The notes under the pieces were generated by a model, which was not told where the DNA came from, ran no database searches, and saw nothing but the letters and a program-made list of their open reading frames with translations. Both the position numbers and the translations under genes were made by a program. Of a DNA stretch of 64,000 nucleotides, positions 44,305 to 55,075 are shown piece after piece. The stretch is taken from the NCBI GenBank assembly GCA_963575745.1, contig CAUYUJ010004300.1:1-64000 (forward strand). Direction: 5' to 3'. This DNA is from Prorocentrum cordatum (Eukaryota > Sar > Dinophyceae > Prorocentrales > Prorocentraceae). Numbering within the stretch: position 1 is the stretch's first letter; every line of letters starts with the position of its first letter.

Positions 44305-44535
44305 TCAGAGCCCCGAGTCATCAGGGGCAACTCGGGTCAGGATTGACTCGGGTCCGTGTTTCGGGAATCCAAACCCGAGTTACCCCGGACCCGAGTTGCC
44401 CCGGATAACTCGGGCGTCCAGAGCCCCACATCATCAGGGGTACTTCGGGTCAGGGCTAACTCGGGTTCCTTTTCCGGGAATCCAAACCCAAGTTACCCCG
44501 GACCCGAGTTACCCCGGATAATTCGGGCGCCCAAC
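44305..44535 (+). repeat. Duplicated unit of about 112 bp with internal inverted repeats
   Basis: CAGAGCCCC(G/A)(A/C)(G/A)TCATCAGGGG starts both units (44,309 and 44,420). Each contains AACTCGGGTC and, inverted, GACCCGAGTT. The unit resembles a TIR element that has been duplicated head to tail. Confidence 0.75.
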
Positions 44536-44549
44536 GTGGTGATCGGTTA

Positions 44550-44880
44550 TTTCTTCACTGTTTCGCGGATCGGCCGGGGCCCTCGCCCCCCCCCTTCTCC
44601 CCCCATTCAGTAGAGGTCCACAGCCAAACCCCCACTCCCTCGCCCTCCTTTCCGCCCAATGTCGAAACGCCGAATAAGGAAAACGCTCACGTTCTGGCCA
44701 TTGAACATTGGTTTTGGCATCAAGCATAAATGGTCTGGGACATCGGCAGCCTGATCCATAAGCATTCCTAAGCACGAGCGGCTTGGGTACATCGAATGGC
44801 CTTCGGCCCATCCCGCCACCGTGCCCGGGCTGTTGGTACGCAGCCTATTGAATCTTCGTTGGGATCTCGTGGGAGGCTTC
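44550..44880. repeat. GC-rich dispersed repeat (second copy of 25,480-25,680)
   Basis: CCCAATGTCGAAACGCCGAA at 44,657 corresponds to 25,648. 44,800-44,830 has CATCCCGCCACCGTGCC, the head block of the GAT composite repeat, here without a GAT array and followed directly by the CTTGGGG array. Confidence 0.6.
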
Positions 44881-45430
44881 TCGAGGGCCTCTTGGAGGCA
44901 GTTTTGAAGCCTCGTGGGGCTCCGTTTGGGACCTCTAGGGGCCTCGCTTCTCGCTTGAGCCTCTTGGGGGCGTCTTGGGCCCTCTTGGGGGCCTCTTGGG
45001 GCCTCTTGGGTGCCTCTTGGGGCGGAAGGCTCGGATTTTGGTTCGCGTTCCCTCTCTTGGGCCGCGTTCGGGGCACTCTTGCCCCGCGGCGGGCGCCTTT
45101 TGGGCCGTCTTGCGGCGATCTGAGGCTGTCTCGGGAACCTCTTGGAGGCCTCTTGGTTTGTCTTGGGGTGGTCTCGGGGTGGTCTTGGGGACCTCGTGGG
45201 CCGTCTTGGAGCGTCGGAAAGCAGAAATGGCGCGAACGCCAAAATCCATCCAGAAACTTCGGAAACTACATGATGTATGCCACTTGGGGCGCCTTTTGAA
45301 GGCCTCTTGGGACGTCTTGGACGCCTCTTAGGCGATCTTGAGGACGTCTGGGGCGTCTCCGTCTTGGGGGCCTCTTGGGGCCCTCGTGGCCCGTCGTGGG
45401 GCCCTCTTGGCTCCGAAAAGTCACCCGACA
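44881..45430 (+). repeat. CTTGGGG array, longest copy
   Basis: Degenerate units TCTTGGGG(C/G)CCTCTTGGG over about 550 bases, with about 60 unrelated bases at 45,220-45,290. Best seen at 44,960-45,020, where GGGGGCCTCTTGGGGCCTCT is nearly regular. Confidence 0.75.
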
Positions 45431-45944
45431 AGACGCGAGAAGCCCCGAGAGATGTGAGAGCGATGGGTCCGGGTCCTTTCTAAAGCATCCTCTGGAGCGA
45501 GGAGTGAGGCTCAGAGGATCGGAGGACGCGCCCGCTCCGTGCCCAGGGGCACGGTGGCGGATTAGACCGAGGGCTTTCGGAAGCAGACCACAATCATCAT
45601 ACGCTTAGGTACCAGGGGCACGGGCACTGGGGCCGACACAGCTCCCGGACTCCCCCCCCCTCTCTTTTGGACATCAGGGTTGTTTACCCCGTGCGGGGCG
45701 TCTCGAGCACCTCGCAGGCAGCTCAGAACAGCTCGGGAGGGGCACGAGTGAGTGACTACAGGGGCCCAGCAGAACCCAAGGCTCGAACATGTCCAAGACG
45801 GCTGAAGACTGCCAAACAGGCCTCCCAGACGGGCCCAGGGAGCCCGAAGAGGATTCCTCAGAGGCCCGAAGAAGCAAAATTAGCCTGGCGAAGGACCCAA
45901 CCGCAGCCGCGCGCCTGTGCAGCTGTGAGTACCGCAGTCGAGCG
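45431..45944. other. Intergenic stretch, nothing recognised
   Basis: No repeat family or convincing frame. Confidence 0.4.
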
Positions 45945-46620
45945 TGTCGTCTTCGGTGGAGCTCCCTATGGGGCCAGGGGGGGGGGGGCCCAAAGGGGGG
46001 CGGCGCCGCCATGCGAACCCTGCCACTGGGGCCTTCGGTGGGGCTCCGTATGAGACCACGAAACGTGTGAGGGGTGTGCCAAAAAGGGGCGGCGCCGCCA
46101 TGAGAACCCTGCCACTGGGGCCTTCTGTGGAGCTCCTCCCTACGGGACCACGAAACGTGTTGGAGGTCTGCCGAAATTCGGCGGCGCCGCCATGCGGACC
46201 TTATCACTGGGACCTTCGGTGGCTCTCCCTATGGGGCCACGAAGCTTGAGGGGGGTATGCCAAAATGTGGCGGCGCCGCCATGCGAACTCTTCCACTGGG
46301 GCCTTCCGGGAGCTCCTTATGAGACCACGAAGCGTCTGAGCAGTGTGCCGAAATTCGGCGGCGTTGCCATGAGAACCCTGCCACTGGGGCCCTCGGTGGC
46401 GCTGCATATGGGGCCACGAAACGTGAGGGGGGTTGTGCCAAATGGAGCGGCGCCGCCATGCGAACCCTGCCGCTGGGACCTTCGGTGGAGCTCCCTATTG
46501 GGCCACGAAACGTGTGAGGGGTGTGCCAAAAATGTATGGCGCCGCCATGCGAACCCTGACACTGGGACCTTCGGTGGAGCTCCCTGTGTGGCCACGAAAC
46601 GTGTGAGGGGTGTGCCGAAT
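45945..46620 (+). repeat. About 89-bp tandem repeat, seven and a half copies
   Basis: Each unit carries the 12-bp palindrome GGCGGCGCCGCC or a close variant, then CATGCGAACCCTGCCACTGG, CTTCGGTGGAGCTCCCTAT and GGCCACGAAACGTGTGAGG. Unit starts near 46,001, 46,092, 46,182, 46,270, 46,358, 46,448 and 46,537. The last unit runs into a GAT array at 46,622. Confidence 0.92.
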
Positions 46621-46790
46621 CGGATGATGGCGATGATGAGGTGAGGATGAGGATGATGAGGATGAGAGTGATGATTGTGATGATGATGATGATGATGATG
46701 ATGATGCTGGTGATGGTGATGGTGATGGCGACGTTGATGATGTTGAGTATGATGATAGTTTAACGGATGTTGATGGTGATGATGATGATA

Positions 46791-46847
<57 letters not shown>

Positions 46848-46938
46848 TTGATGATGATGATGATGATGATAATGATGATGATGGTGGTGATGATGATGAA
46901 GATGTTGAGGATGATGATTTTGCGAGTGATGATGATGT

Positions 46939-46970
<32 letters not shown>

Positions 46971-47000
46971 GTGATGGTGATGGTGATTGTGCTGAGAGAA
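46621..47000. repeat. GAT triplet array
   Basis: (GAT)n with GGT and GAG variants; long Met/Asp or His frames are artefacts. Confidence 0.93.
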
Positions 47001-48540
47001 GGGAGGAGGGGAGAGAAGGAGGCGAGAGGAGGAGGAGAACGCGTAGCGCTGTCTCATCAAAACAAGGACCCAACACCACTGGATGGTTGGGAAGATCACG
47101 CAGGCCCCGAGGAAGCAAAAAATCACGCATGTTGCATTGCGTGTTGCATGATGTTCTCGTATTTGCTTTTCCGCTCGTCAGGGCACCCACGATGGGCCAT
47201 GGGGTGTCCAATATAGTTTCAATATGGCGCCGCCTCAAAGACCCCTAAGAGCGGCCTCGGGTGGCCCAAGAGAGCCCCGGAGACGGTTCCAAAAGCCCCC
47301 AAGACGGCCCATCTAGCACGCGTCCAACAGGTTCTAAAGCCGTGCAACAAACGGTCGGGGCAGGCCAGAAGTTCTGTAATGATGCCCCCGAGGAGAGGTG
47401 CGTTGCACGCACTCTGCGAAGGGTGTGCGTGGCGTTTGCGCAGTGTATCCATGGAATGCTCGCCGCATCTGTTTGAGCTTGCACCACATAGTTTACACCG
47501 CGTAGCTTGCACCACATAGCATACACCATACTGCTTACACCGCATGCCATGCACCACAGATCTTGTACCACACAGCGCGCGCTACATCCAGGAATTGCAC
47601 CTCATAGCTTTTTACCTAATAGCTTGCACATCATAGCTGACATTACATGTCACACAGCACGCACCACACAGCTGGCACCATGTAGCCTGCAGAACATAGT
47701 TTGCACCACGTAGTTTGCACCAGAGCCAGCCCATGCAGAGAGCAACAAGTCACCATGGGGATGCATGGATAGATTCATGTATGTGTGCAGCACAGAACCG
47801 ATAAGCTTCACACAAAAAGATTGCAGTGCCTGCCAATGCGAAAATGATGGCATGTCTGATTCAGTGTTCATCCTGGACTTCCGCCTTGAATCCCATTGAG
47901 ATGTGTAGCTTACCAGCCCCGCCAGAAATCCGAATTGCGAGCGAAGCGCTCGCGTGGTTCTAGTCTGCGGATCTTGAAATCAATAGTTCAAGGAGTGTTT
48001 ATAAATGTGTAGGGGGGCTCTGTGATTTTGGCGAATGTAGTTTCGGAGCCGCCCGCGGGGTCCGACGATGCTTGAAGATACGAACGTGTTGGTAGTATCT
48101 CGGAGTTTGATGTTTTGAATGCTGAGTCTTGCCGATGGTTTGACCGTCGCGATTCGCATGCTGCACTGCAGGAGCACGAAGACATAGTATGGCTTTGATT
48201 CGTTATAGAAGTGGCCCCCGTGTCTGAAATCTCCTCTCTGCACCTGCGCAGGCACGATTATCGTCGCATTGTTGCACGGCGTATGGCTCCAAAACGGGCC
48301 CCAAGGGGGCCCCTTTGGGGCCCCGTTCCTTCTCTCCCCCCACCGGGGTGGCCGCGGATCCTTCTGCGACCAGCGTGCGGGGAGCAGCCCAGGCGCCAGC
48401 GCCGGAGGCGCGAACGCTTGGATCAACGGGAAGAGTGAACGGCGGACGCGCGGAGGCGCAGCCCGATTCCGCCGCCAGGCGTGGTGGGCAGCTGGACGTC
48501 GCTCTTCGCGAGGCCGAAGCGCTACGGGCAGCCCCCACGC
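47001..48540. repeat. Unique DNA with the third 16-bp minisatellite
   Basis: 47,470-47,720 holds degenerate GCACCACATAG(C/T)TT units of the family at 4.7 and 6.4 kb. 47,240-47,320 has a few reverse CTTGGGG units. 47,720-48,540 is unique, GC-rich at its end; no gene recognised. Confidence 0.55.
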
Positions 48541-48741
48541 TGGGGGACCAAACGATGACATGAATTTAAGAACTCGGAGGTCCGCGCAGATTTCTCGGAT
48601 CGGCGCCGGACCCCCCTCCCGGGCGCGCGGAGCGCGCCAGGGGCGGCGCCGGAGGCGCCGCCAGAGGGGTTCCAGCACCGATCCGAGAATTCCGCGCGGA
48701 CCTCTGAGTTTTTATGTTTATGCCATTGTTCGTTCCCCAAC
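48541..48741. mobile_element. TIR element family D, copy 2
   Basis: Arms of about 70 bp: left TGGGGGACCAAACGATGACA through CTCGGAGGTCCGCGCAGA to ATCGGCGCCGG; right is the inverse with scattered mismatches ending in GTTCGTTCCCC. The core contains GGCGGCGCCGGAGGCGCC. Related to 10,623-10,775. Confidence 0.75.
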
Positions 48742-48909
48742 ACAAGCGCGACCAGGAGCGGCTTTCGGACGAGCGCAGCGGCCGGGAGGTCAAGAAACAG
48801 AGAGCGCGAGCCAGAAATGGGCACAGGATGGCCGAGGCAACATGGCAGCCAATGCCACGCAGCTTCCGGACGAGGCATCTTCCCCAGCGGAGATGACCCC
48901 ATGCATGGG

Positions 48910-49190
48910 GCCTACGACGAGGGAACTTGGAGGGCGGGTACACTGCAATATCGTTGATGAGTCTTGGGCCCTCCTCCTCCTCCTCCTTCTCCCCCTCCTC
49001 CTCCTCCTCGCAGCTTGCCATTGCTCGGACGTCCAGTCCCCGTGTATTCTTCCGTTTCGTGCGCGTATGTGTTCGCATCCGCCCCTGCGAACCCCGCTTG
49101 TTCCTCTTCCTCCTCTTCCTCTTCCTTCCTCCTCCTCCTGCTCCTCCTCCTCCTCTTCCTCCTCTTCTTCCTCCCCCTCCTCAGGCAGCC
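48910..49190 (-). repeat. Fragments of the GGA composite and of family C around CTC arrays
   Basis: 48,910-48,969 is the inverted start of the GGA composite (CTTGGAGGGCGGGTACACTG, TCTTGGGCCC) and again borders the microsatellite, here as CTC. 49,016-49,070 is one end of family C (GCCATTGCTCGGACGTCCAG). A second CTC array (49,100-49,180) abuts the retroelement pseudogene. Confidence 0.7.
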
Positions 49191-50776
49191 ATGGCTTCTC
49201 ACTGGGCCAGTGCTGCCAAGCATTTCGACGGTGAAGGACTTCAGCATGGCGCAGATAACCTCACACTGAGGAGATTGGTGGATCAGGTTCGTTCAGTCAA
49301 GGCAGGTGGAGCTCGCATTGCGGGTATGCTACTCATAAGTGTTGTTGGGGGCGCGTGGACTTGCAAGCGGAAAGGGAGCATCGATTTGTCGACAAGTCTA
49401 GTGTGTCTTCGTTGTGGCGAAGCTGAAGAGGATTGATTCTCTGCATCGTACCTGGACTTGCCGACGCAACGTCGGCTCCCCGATTTGCACCGCCAATAAT
49501 CATCTTATTCCTGCGGCTGTCGCCCAACACGCTCAGTTTGAATGCTTCTGGCTCAGAAGCATCATTCCGAGCCAGTGGACGATGATGTCCGACCCCATTC
49601 TGCAGGACAATTGGGAATGTTTCGGCATTCGTGAGTCGGGTCCGAGCCAGGGCTGTCTTGGGAGTCCCGACGAGGTCACGGCGGTGTTCGGCGATGCGAG
49701 TGGAGGTGTGAACATTGCTGACCCCTGACTTCGGAGAGTTGCTCTTGGTATCATCCTACGACCCGCCAGCTGCCTCGTCTTATGGCACAGGAGGGCTGGC
49801 GGTTTTCCGACAGGCAGTCCCGCGAGGACAATTTCGTGTTTTCTGGTTGGCTCTTTGGACGGTTCAAGGGCCACTTCATTATATCACAGATTGTGAGGCA
49901 GTGTACAAAGGGTGGTTTGCCAAACAGTGCCTACACCCCAGTGGCAACGATGCAGATCAATGGGCTCACGTTCAGATTATGATGAGCCAGCGCGAGCAGA
50001 GCACAGTGACAGTTGACTTCGTTCATTCTCATTTGTCTGCAGGTGATTTTGTTCGGGGTGCTGCCCCTAGAAGGGAGGTTATCGGCAATGCAGTTATTGA
50101 CGAGACCGTTGGCAATAAGGCCGACCGTGTCAGGGTGTCAGCCAGGGACCGCCACGCGCTGCAGAAGGTCGAGGTACCAGGCTTGCCTCGTGCGCCACAG
50201 GGCAGTTGTGGTGACCTTGATGGTTCTGAGCGCCGAGGCCAAGCAGGAGCTGGCACGGAGGGTGGCGGAGCAGCACAGGACAGGCGGCAGGATAGTGAGT
50301 CTCCTCCTCCTCCCCCTCCTCCTCCTCGTGTGCCACCGCCAGCGCCCAGTATCGTTTCGACCCTTGGGACCTCCCACGTGTTGGACAGCAGTGGGCGCAG
50401 ATGTAAGCAACGTGTGGGGTCCGCGTCCTGGGCCACGCTCGAGGATTGGAAACGGACCCCCTGTCGTTTGCCCCTGAATGCCAACGGGGGGTTTTACATT
50501 GTGCCTCCGGGAGGGAAACTTCATGTTGCTGGGGATTGGGTGCATGAGTCATATAGCACGAAGTTGAGTACGAAGTTGGGTCTGTGGTTCTGTGCTTGCT
50601 GTGGGGCTTTCGCCAGCCGGCAGAAGTTCAAGTTGCGTAAGTTATGTTCTTCGTAGGCCACCCCCACAGCGGAGGAGTACTTGAAGAGGATCGAACGTGG
50701 CCATTGGCCGAAGGCCCAGGGCTGCGCCAAGAGGAGGCTCGACTGGAGCCCTACCCCGATACCCTCCCCCTTGGGT
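49191..50776 (+). pseudogene. Retroelement pol remnant: zinc knuckle, RNase H, zinc ribbon
   Basis: Reading frames connect into the C-terminal half of a retroelement protein. 49,191-49,436 starts MASHWASAAKHFDG and ends at CLRCGEAEE; a frameshift near 49,430 continues with HRTWTC, together a C-x2-C ... H-x4-C knuckle as found after LINE-type reverse transcriptases. Next comes an RNase H fold in two frames: FGDASG (Asp at 49,693), ITDCEAVY (Asp at 49,889), VDFVHSHL, and GNAVIDE. After a Pro-rich linker, GLWFCACCGAFASR ... LRKLC is a zinc ribbon; TAG at 50,654 interrupts it and the same frame continues to about 50,776 (YLKRIERGHWP). At least two frameshifts and one stop: inactive. No reverse transcriptase is present upstream, where a CTC array begins, consistent with 5' truncation of a non-LTR element. 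Confidence 0.75.
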
Positions 50777-51638
50777 AAGGCCATTTTTTCAATTAGTGAA
50801 CAGACATTATCATTATCATTATCCTCATCCTCCTAGTCCCCCTCCTCCTCCTCGTCCTCCTCGTCCTCCTCCGCTCCCGCGAACCCCTCCTCCTCCTCCT
50901 CCTCCTCCTCGCCTCCACCTCCTCCTCCTCCTCCTCCTCCTCCTCCTCTCCTCCTCCTCCTCCCCCTCCTCCCCCTCCTCCTCCTCCTCCTCCTCGTCCG
51001 CCCTCTGCCCCTCCCCCCCCCCCCGCGAGCCCCCAGCGGCGGGCCCCGGCTCGGGCCGCGCCCCCCGCGGGCGCGGGCGCGGGCGGCGGCCATGGAGCCG
51101 GAGCGGCGCGGGTCGGGCAGCGGCAGGCTTTTGTTTCGCCGCCGTCGTCGGCTGTGTCGTCGGCATCGTCGGCATCGTCGTCAACAGCGGTCGGCGGCGG
51201 CGTCGTCGGCGCCGTCGCTTTCACTGTCTCCTCCTCCTCCTCCTCGTCGTCCTCCTCTTTCCTCTCATCATCGTCGTTCTCTTCCTCCTCCTCCACTTCC
51301 TCGTCCTCCTCCTCCTCTTCGTTCTCCTCCTCCTCCTCCTTTTCCTCCTCTTCCTCTTTTCCCTCCTCTTCCCACTCGCACGGTACATTATGCTTCCTGC
51401 CTCTCTTAACCGTCTCCCTTTTCGTCAGTCATTCATTGTTTTGGGGCCCGGGAAGATGGCCCCCCGTGCCCGTGTTTTTCGTGTTGGGCACCTTCGTGCC
51501 ATGTCTTAGATATTGGAGAACACAATGTACATCCTGATCCTTCATTTCTAGTTGGTAGGGGCTCTCCGGGTCCATTCCTCGCGCCGCCATGACGCCTCCC
51601 AATTGCCATGCCTCGGCGGCGATGGCCCCCCATTCCGA
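50777..51638. repeat. CTC arrays around GC-rich DNA
   Basis: CTC arrays at 50,830-51,000 and 51,225-51,370. The DNA between and after is GC-rich; no gene recognised. Confidence 0.75.
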
Positions 51639-52740
51639 GCACTCGCCGGAGTGTTGATCCCTATCAGAACGGCAAGGGGGAGGAGAGAAGCGTCGGAACA
51701 ACAATGTGATGACCTTTCCAAGCAGGGGCGCCCGGTTCCAATCCAAATTGCCCGCTCGTTGTAGGCCCACAGAGGCCTAGGCACTCACCCAACGCCCCGT
51801 TTTGGTAAGAATCAGCACTGGCCGAATTGCTGATCCCTACCAACATTGCAAGTGGGAGAAGGGAAGCGTCGGGACATAAATGTGATGACCTTTCCTAGCA
51901 GGGGCTCCCGCTTCCAATCCAAACTTGTCCACTCGTGGGGGAGCGGATGGGAGGGGCACGCGTGACGCTAACGGGTGAATCGGTCCGGGCGAGCAAACCC
52001 TATCGGGAAGGTCGGGTCGGGCGGGCGGGACATTAAAGTACGACGCATGTTTAAAAAGACGCGCGCGTAACACTAACGGGCGGGTCGGGTCGGGCGAGCC
52101 GACGCGGGCGGGAGATTAAAGTATGATGCATGCTCGAGAAACACGAACGCATAATCATGACGGGCGGGTTGGATCGGAGGCGGACCCTAACGGACGGGCG
52201 AGCCTGGCGGGCCGGACATTCAAGTATGACGCGTGCTCGAAGTAACACGCACGCGTAATTGTAATGGGCTAGTCGGGTCGGACGGGTGGATCCTAACGGG
52301 CGAGTCTGGTCGAGCGGGCGGGACATAAGCAAGACGAGTGCTCGAAATAACGCACACGTGTAACTCTAACGGGCGATCGGGTCGGGCGGGCGAACCCTGA
52401 CGAACGGTCGGGTCGGGCGAAGCACTCGCCGGAGTGTTGATCCCTATCAGAACGGCAAGGGAGAGGAGAGAAGCGTCGGAACAACAATGCGATGACCTTT
52501 TCCAAGCAGGGGCGCCCGCTTCCAATCCAGAATTGCCCACTCGTTGTAGGACCACAGAGGCCTAGGCACTCACACAACACCCCGTTCTGGTAGGGATCAG
52601 CACTCGCCAGAGTGCTGACCCCTACCAAAATTGCAAGTGGGAGAAAAGAAATGTCGGGACATAAATGTGATGACCTTTCCTAGCACGGGCTCCCGCTTCC
52701 AATCCAAACTTTCCAATCGTGGGGGAGCGGATGGGAGGGG
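51639..52740. repeat. 319-bp duplicated block flanking an 85-bp satellite
   Basis: 51,639-51,957 and 52,422-52,740 are direct copies (GCACTCGCCGGAGTGTTGAT to GGGGGAGCGGATGGGAGGGG) with roughly 95% identity by eye. Each is itself a diverged dimer (CAACAATGTGATGACCTTTC / CATAAATGTGATGACCTTTC). Between them lie about five units of about 90 bp with TAACGGGC(G/A)GGTCGGGTCGG and GATGCATGCTCGA. Confidence 0.85.
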
Positions 52741-52774
52741 CGCGGGGTTGAATGTGCTGCACTTTCGGGGGCCG

Positions 52775-53745
52775 CCAGCGGACGACGACGACGACGACGA
52801 CGAGGGCTCGAGTAGCCCGAATAACCCGAATGAGCGCCCGGTTGACCCGAAAGACCCGAAAAGCAAAAAAGACCAGAAAAATTTGCCGCTGGAGACATCC
52901 TTGCAACTCGTGCGTCGTTGCTAGAAAGATCCTCGCAACTCTGGTTTGTCGGGCTTTTCGGGTTTTTTCTGGCTAATCCAGTTGATCCGAAAAGCCCGAA
53001 AAGCCCACCGCTCGAAACATCCTCGCAACTCTAGCCAGCGTAACCCGAAAAACCCGAAAAGCACAAAAGGCCCACCGCTCGAGACATCCTCGCAACTCTA
53101 GCCAGCGTAGCCCGAAAAAGCAAGAAAAGCCAGAAAAAAACTAAAGGCCCGAAAAGCCAGAAAACCCCACCGCTCGAAACATCCTCGCAACTCTGGCCAG
53201 CGCAACCCGAAAAACCAGAAAGACTCGAGAAGCCAGAAAAGCCCGAAAAGCCCACCGCTCGAGACATCCTCGCAACTTTGGCCAGCGTAGCCCGAAAAGC
53301 CAGAAAAACCAGAAAAGCCAGAAAAGCCCACCGCTCGAAACATCTTCGCAAATCTGGCCAGCGTAGCCCGAACAGCTCGAAAAGCCCAATGCTCGAGAAA
53401 TCCTCGCAACTCTGGCGACGCACCTCGAGACATCCTCGCAACTCTGGCCGGCGTAACGCGAAAAGCTTGAAAAGCCCGAAAAGCTCGAAAAGCCCACCGC
53501 TCGAGACTTCCTCGCAACAACTCTGGCGCCGCCGCTCGAGACATCCTCGCAACTCTGGCCGGCGTAGCCCGAAAAGCTCGAAAAGCCAGAAAAGCCCGCC
53601 GCTCGAGACATCCTCGCAACTCTGGCGCCGTCGCTCGAGACATCTTTGCAACTCTGGCATTTCCGGCTTTTCGGGCTTTTCTGGCTTTTCTGGTTTTTCT
53701 GGCTTTTCGGGCTTTTCGGGCTTTTCGGGCTTCTCGGGTCAACCC
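52775..53745. repeat. CCCGAAAAGC satellite with an internal inversion
   Basis: About a dozen units of CCGCTCGAGACATCCTCGCA, ACTCTGGCCAGCGTAGC and CCGAAAAGCCAGAAAAGCCC, with variable numbers of the GAAAAGCC(C/A) subrepeat. At 53,660 the strand flips to GGCTTTTCGGGCTTTTCTGG up to 53,740, complementary to the array body. A smaller flip occurs at 52,945-52,975. Confidence 0.88.
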
Positions 53746-54349
53746 ACTTTTCGGACACCCCTGGCCGACGCAATGCGTTTTCTGAAGGAATTCTCGGGCG
53801 GGGGCGCCATTCCGAAATCGGGCCTGGAAGTTTCGAAATCGTTCGAGCTCGTTTCCTTTGAAGTCTCAAGCGAAAACGTCGCTGTCGAAATCTCGGGTCA
53901 GATATCAAGAATCTGACATGCCAAGCGACGCGGCCATTCCGAAAACGACGGTTTTGCTCGGGACTGCTTCAAAAACAATTCCGAACGTTTTCACAGCTGC
54001 CAGGCCCTGTTTCGAAGTGGCGCCCCCGCCCAAGCCTTCCTCCAGACTATAGAATTCAAAACCTCCCTGGTTCGATTTCGAAACGGCGCCCTCGCCCGGG
54101 CCCCGGAACAGAGTCGGAGCCCTCCGGGATCGATCTCGCAGCGGCGCGCCCGCCGAGGAAACCATGCAACGTGAATTTCGGCACCGGTTGGTTCGATTGG
54201 GAAAGGCGCCCGCGCCCAGGATTTCTTCGAAAGTAGAGGTCGGCACTTCTTCAGCTCGATTTCGCAACGGTGCCCAAGCCTAGGACGTGTCTCGGTGGAA
54301 GCACGCATCGGGCCAAAACTTTCGCAGCGCCGATGTGGAATTTCAAATC
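53746..54349. repeat. Degenerate repeats of about 85-90 bp with TTTCGAAACGGCGCC
   Basis: GATTTCGAAACGGCGCCCTC and similar (TTCCGAAATCGGG, GATCTCGCAGCGGCGCGCC, GATTTCGCAACGGTGCCC) recur at 53,813, 54,007, 54,075, 54,132, 54,195 and 54,258. No gene. Confidence 0.6.
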
Positions 54350-54900
54350 GCGCACGGTTGCCCTGCATCTGGTCGGTCTGGGAAGTGGCGCACTCGCTCG
54401 CCGACCGACGCATCGCTGTCGTCGTCGCGCATGTTGAGGCGCGTTGGAGTCGTCGCATCGCCCATGCAGTTCGATTCGCAGTGCAGCGCAAAGTGCAGGG
54501 CAACCATGCGCGGTTTGGAATTCCACGGTGGGACTTCAAGCAGCCCACGTTTGCCCTGCATCTGGTCGGTCTGGAAAGTGGCGCACTCGCTCGCCGACCG
54601 ATGCATCGCAGTTGTCGTCGCGCACTCTGAGGCGTGTCGGAGTCGTTTCATCGTTCTTGCAGATTGATCCGGAGATCAGCGCAAAGTGCAGGGCAACCAC
54701 TCGCGGTTTGAAACTCCACGCTGGAATTTAGATTTGCCCATGGTTGCCCTGCATCTGGTCGGTCTGGAAAGTGGCGCACTCGCTCGCCGACCGATGCATC
54801 GCCGCCGTCGTCGCGCACCCTGGTGGAGCGTCGGAGCCGTTTCATACTTCATGCTGGCTGATTCGCTGCGCAGCGCAACATGCAGGGCAACCATAAGCGG
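54350..54900. mobile_element. Three head-to-tail copies of a TIR unit
   Basis: ATGGTTGCCCTGCATCTGG opens units near 54,352, 54,547 and 54,741; each closes with the inverse CAGCGCAAAGTGCAGGGCAACC near 54,485-54,506, 54,678-54,698 and 54,872-54,892. So each repeat of about 195 bp consists of a TIR-bounded part of about 155 bp and a spacer of about 40 bp. This may be an element that became a satellite. Confidence 0.75.
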
Positions 54901-54935
54901 CTTGATATTCCACTGCGTCGCACTGGAGCCAGAAC

Positions 54936-55067
54936 CTTGGCATCGCTCGGACGCGTGCATCTTTCTTTCGGCGAGGACCATTGAGGAGCATCCTTGATCA
55001 TTTGGCGAAAAGACCACGCACGAAACCGAACAAAAACACAGGGAATGGACGCCCGAGCGACGGCCAG
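54936..55067. mobile_element. TIR element family C, copy 3 (132 bp)
   Basis: CTTGGCATCGCTCGGACGCG at the left and the inverse of CTGGCCGTCGCTCGGGCG at the right, with GAAC on both sides (54,932-54,935 and 55,068-55,071). It sits at the junction of satellite and retroelement. Confidence 0.9.
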
Positions 55068-55075
55068 GAACGAGC

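Noticed and set aside
51639-52740. tRNA-like internal promoter (GGTTCCAATCC resembling a B box) in the duplicated block
   Set aside because: No A box at the right distance and no cloverleaf could be drawn; also the motif changes between copies.
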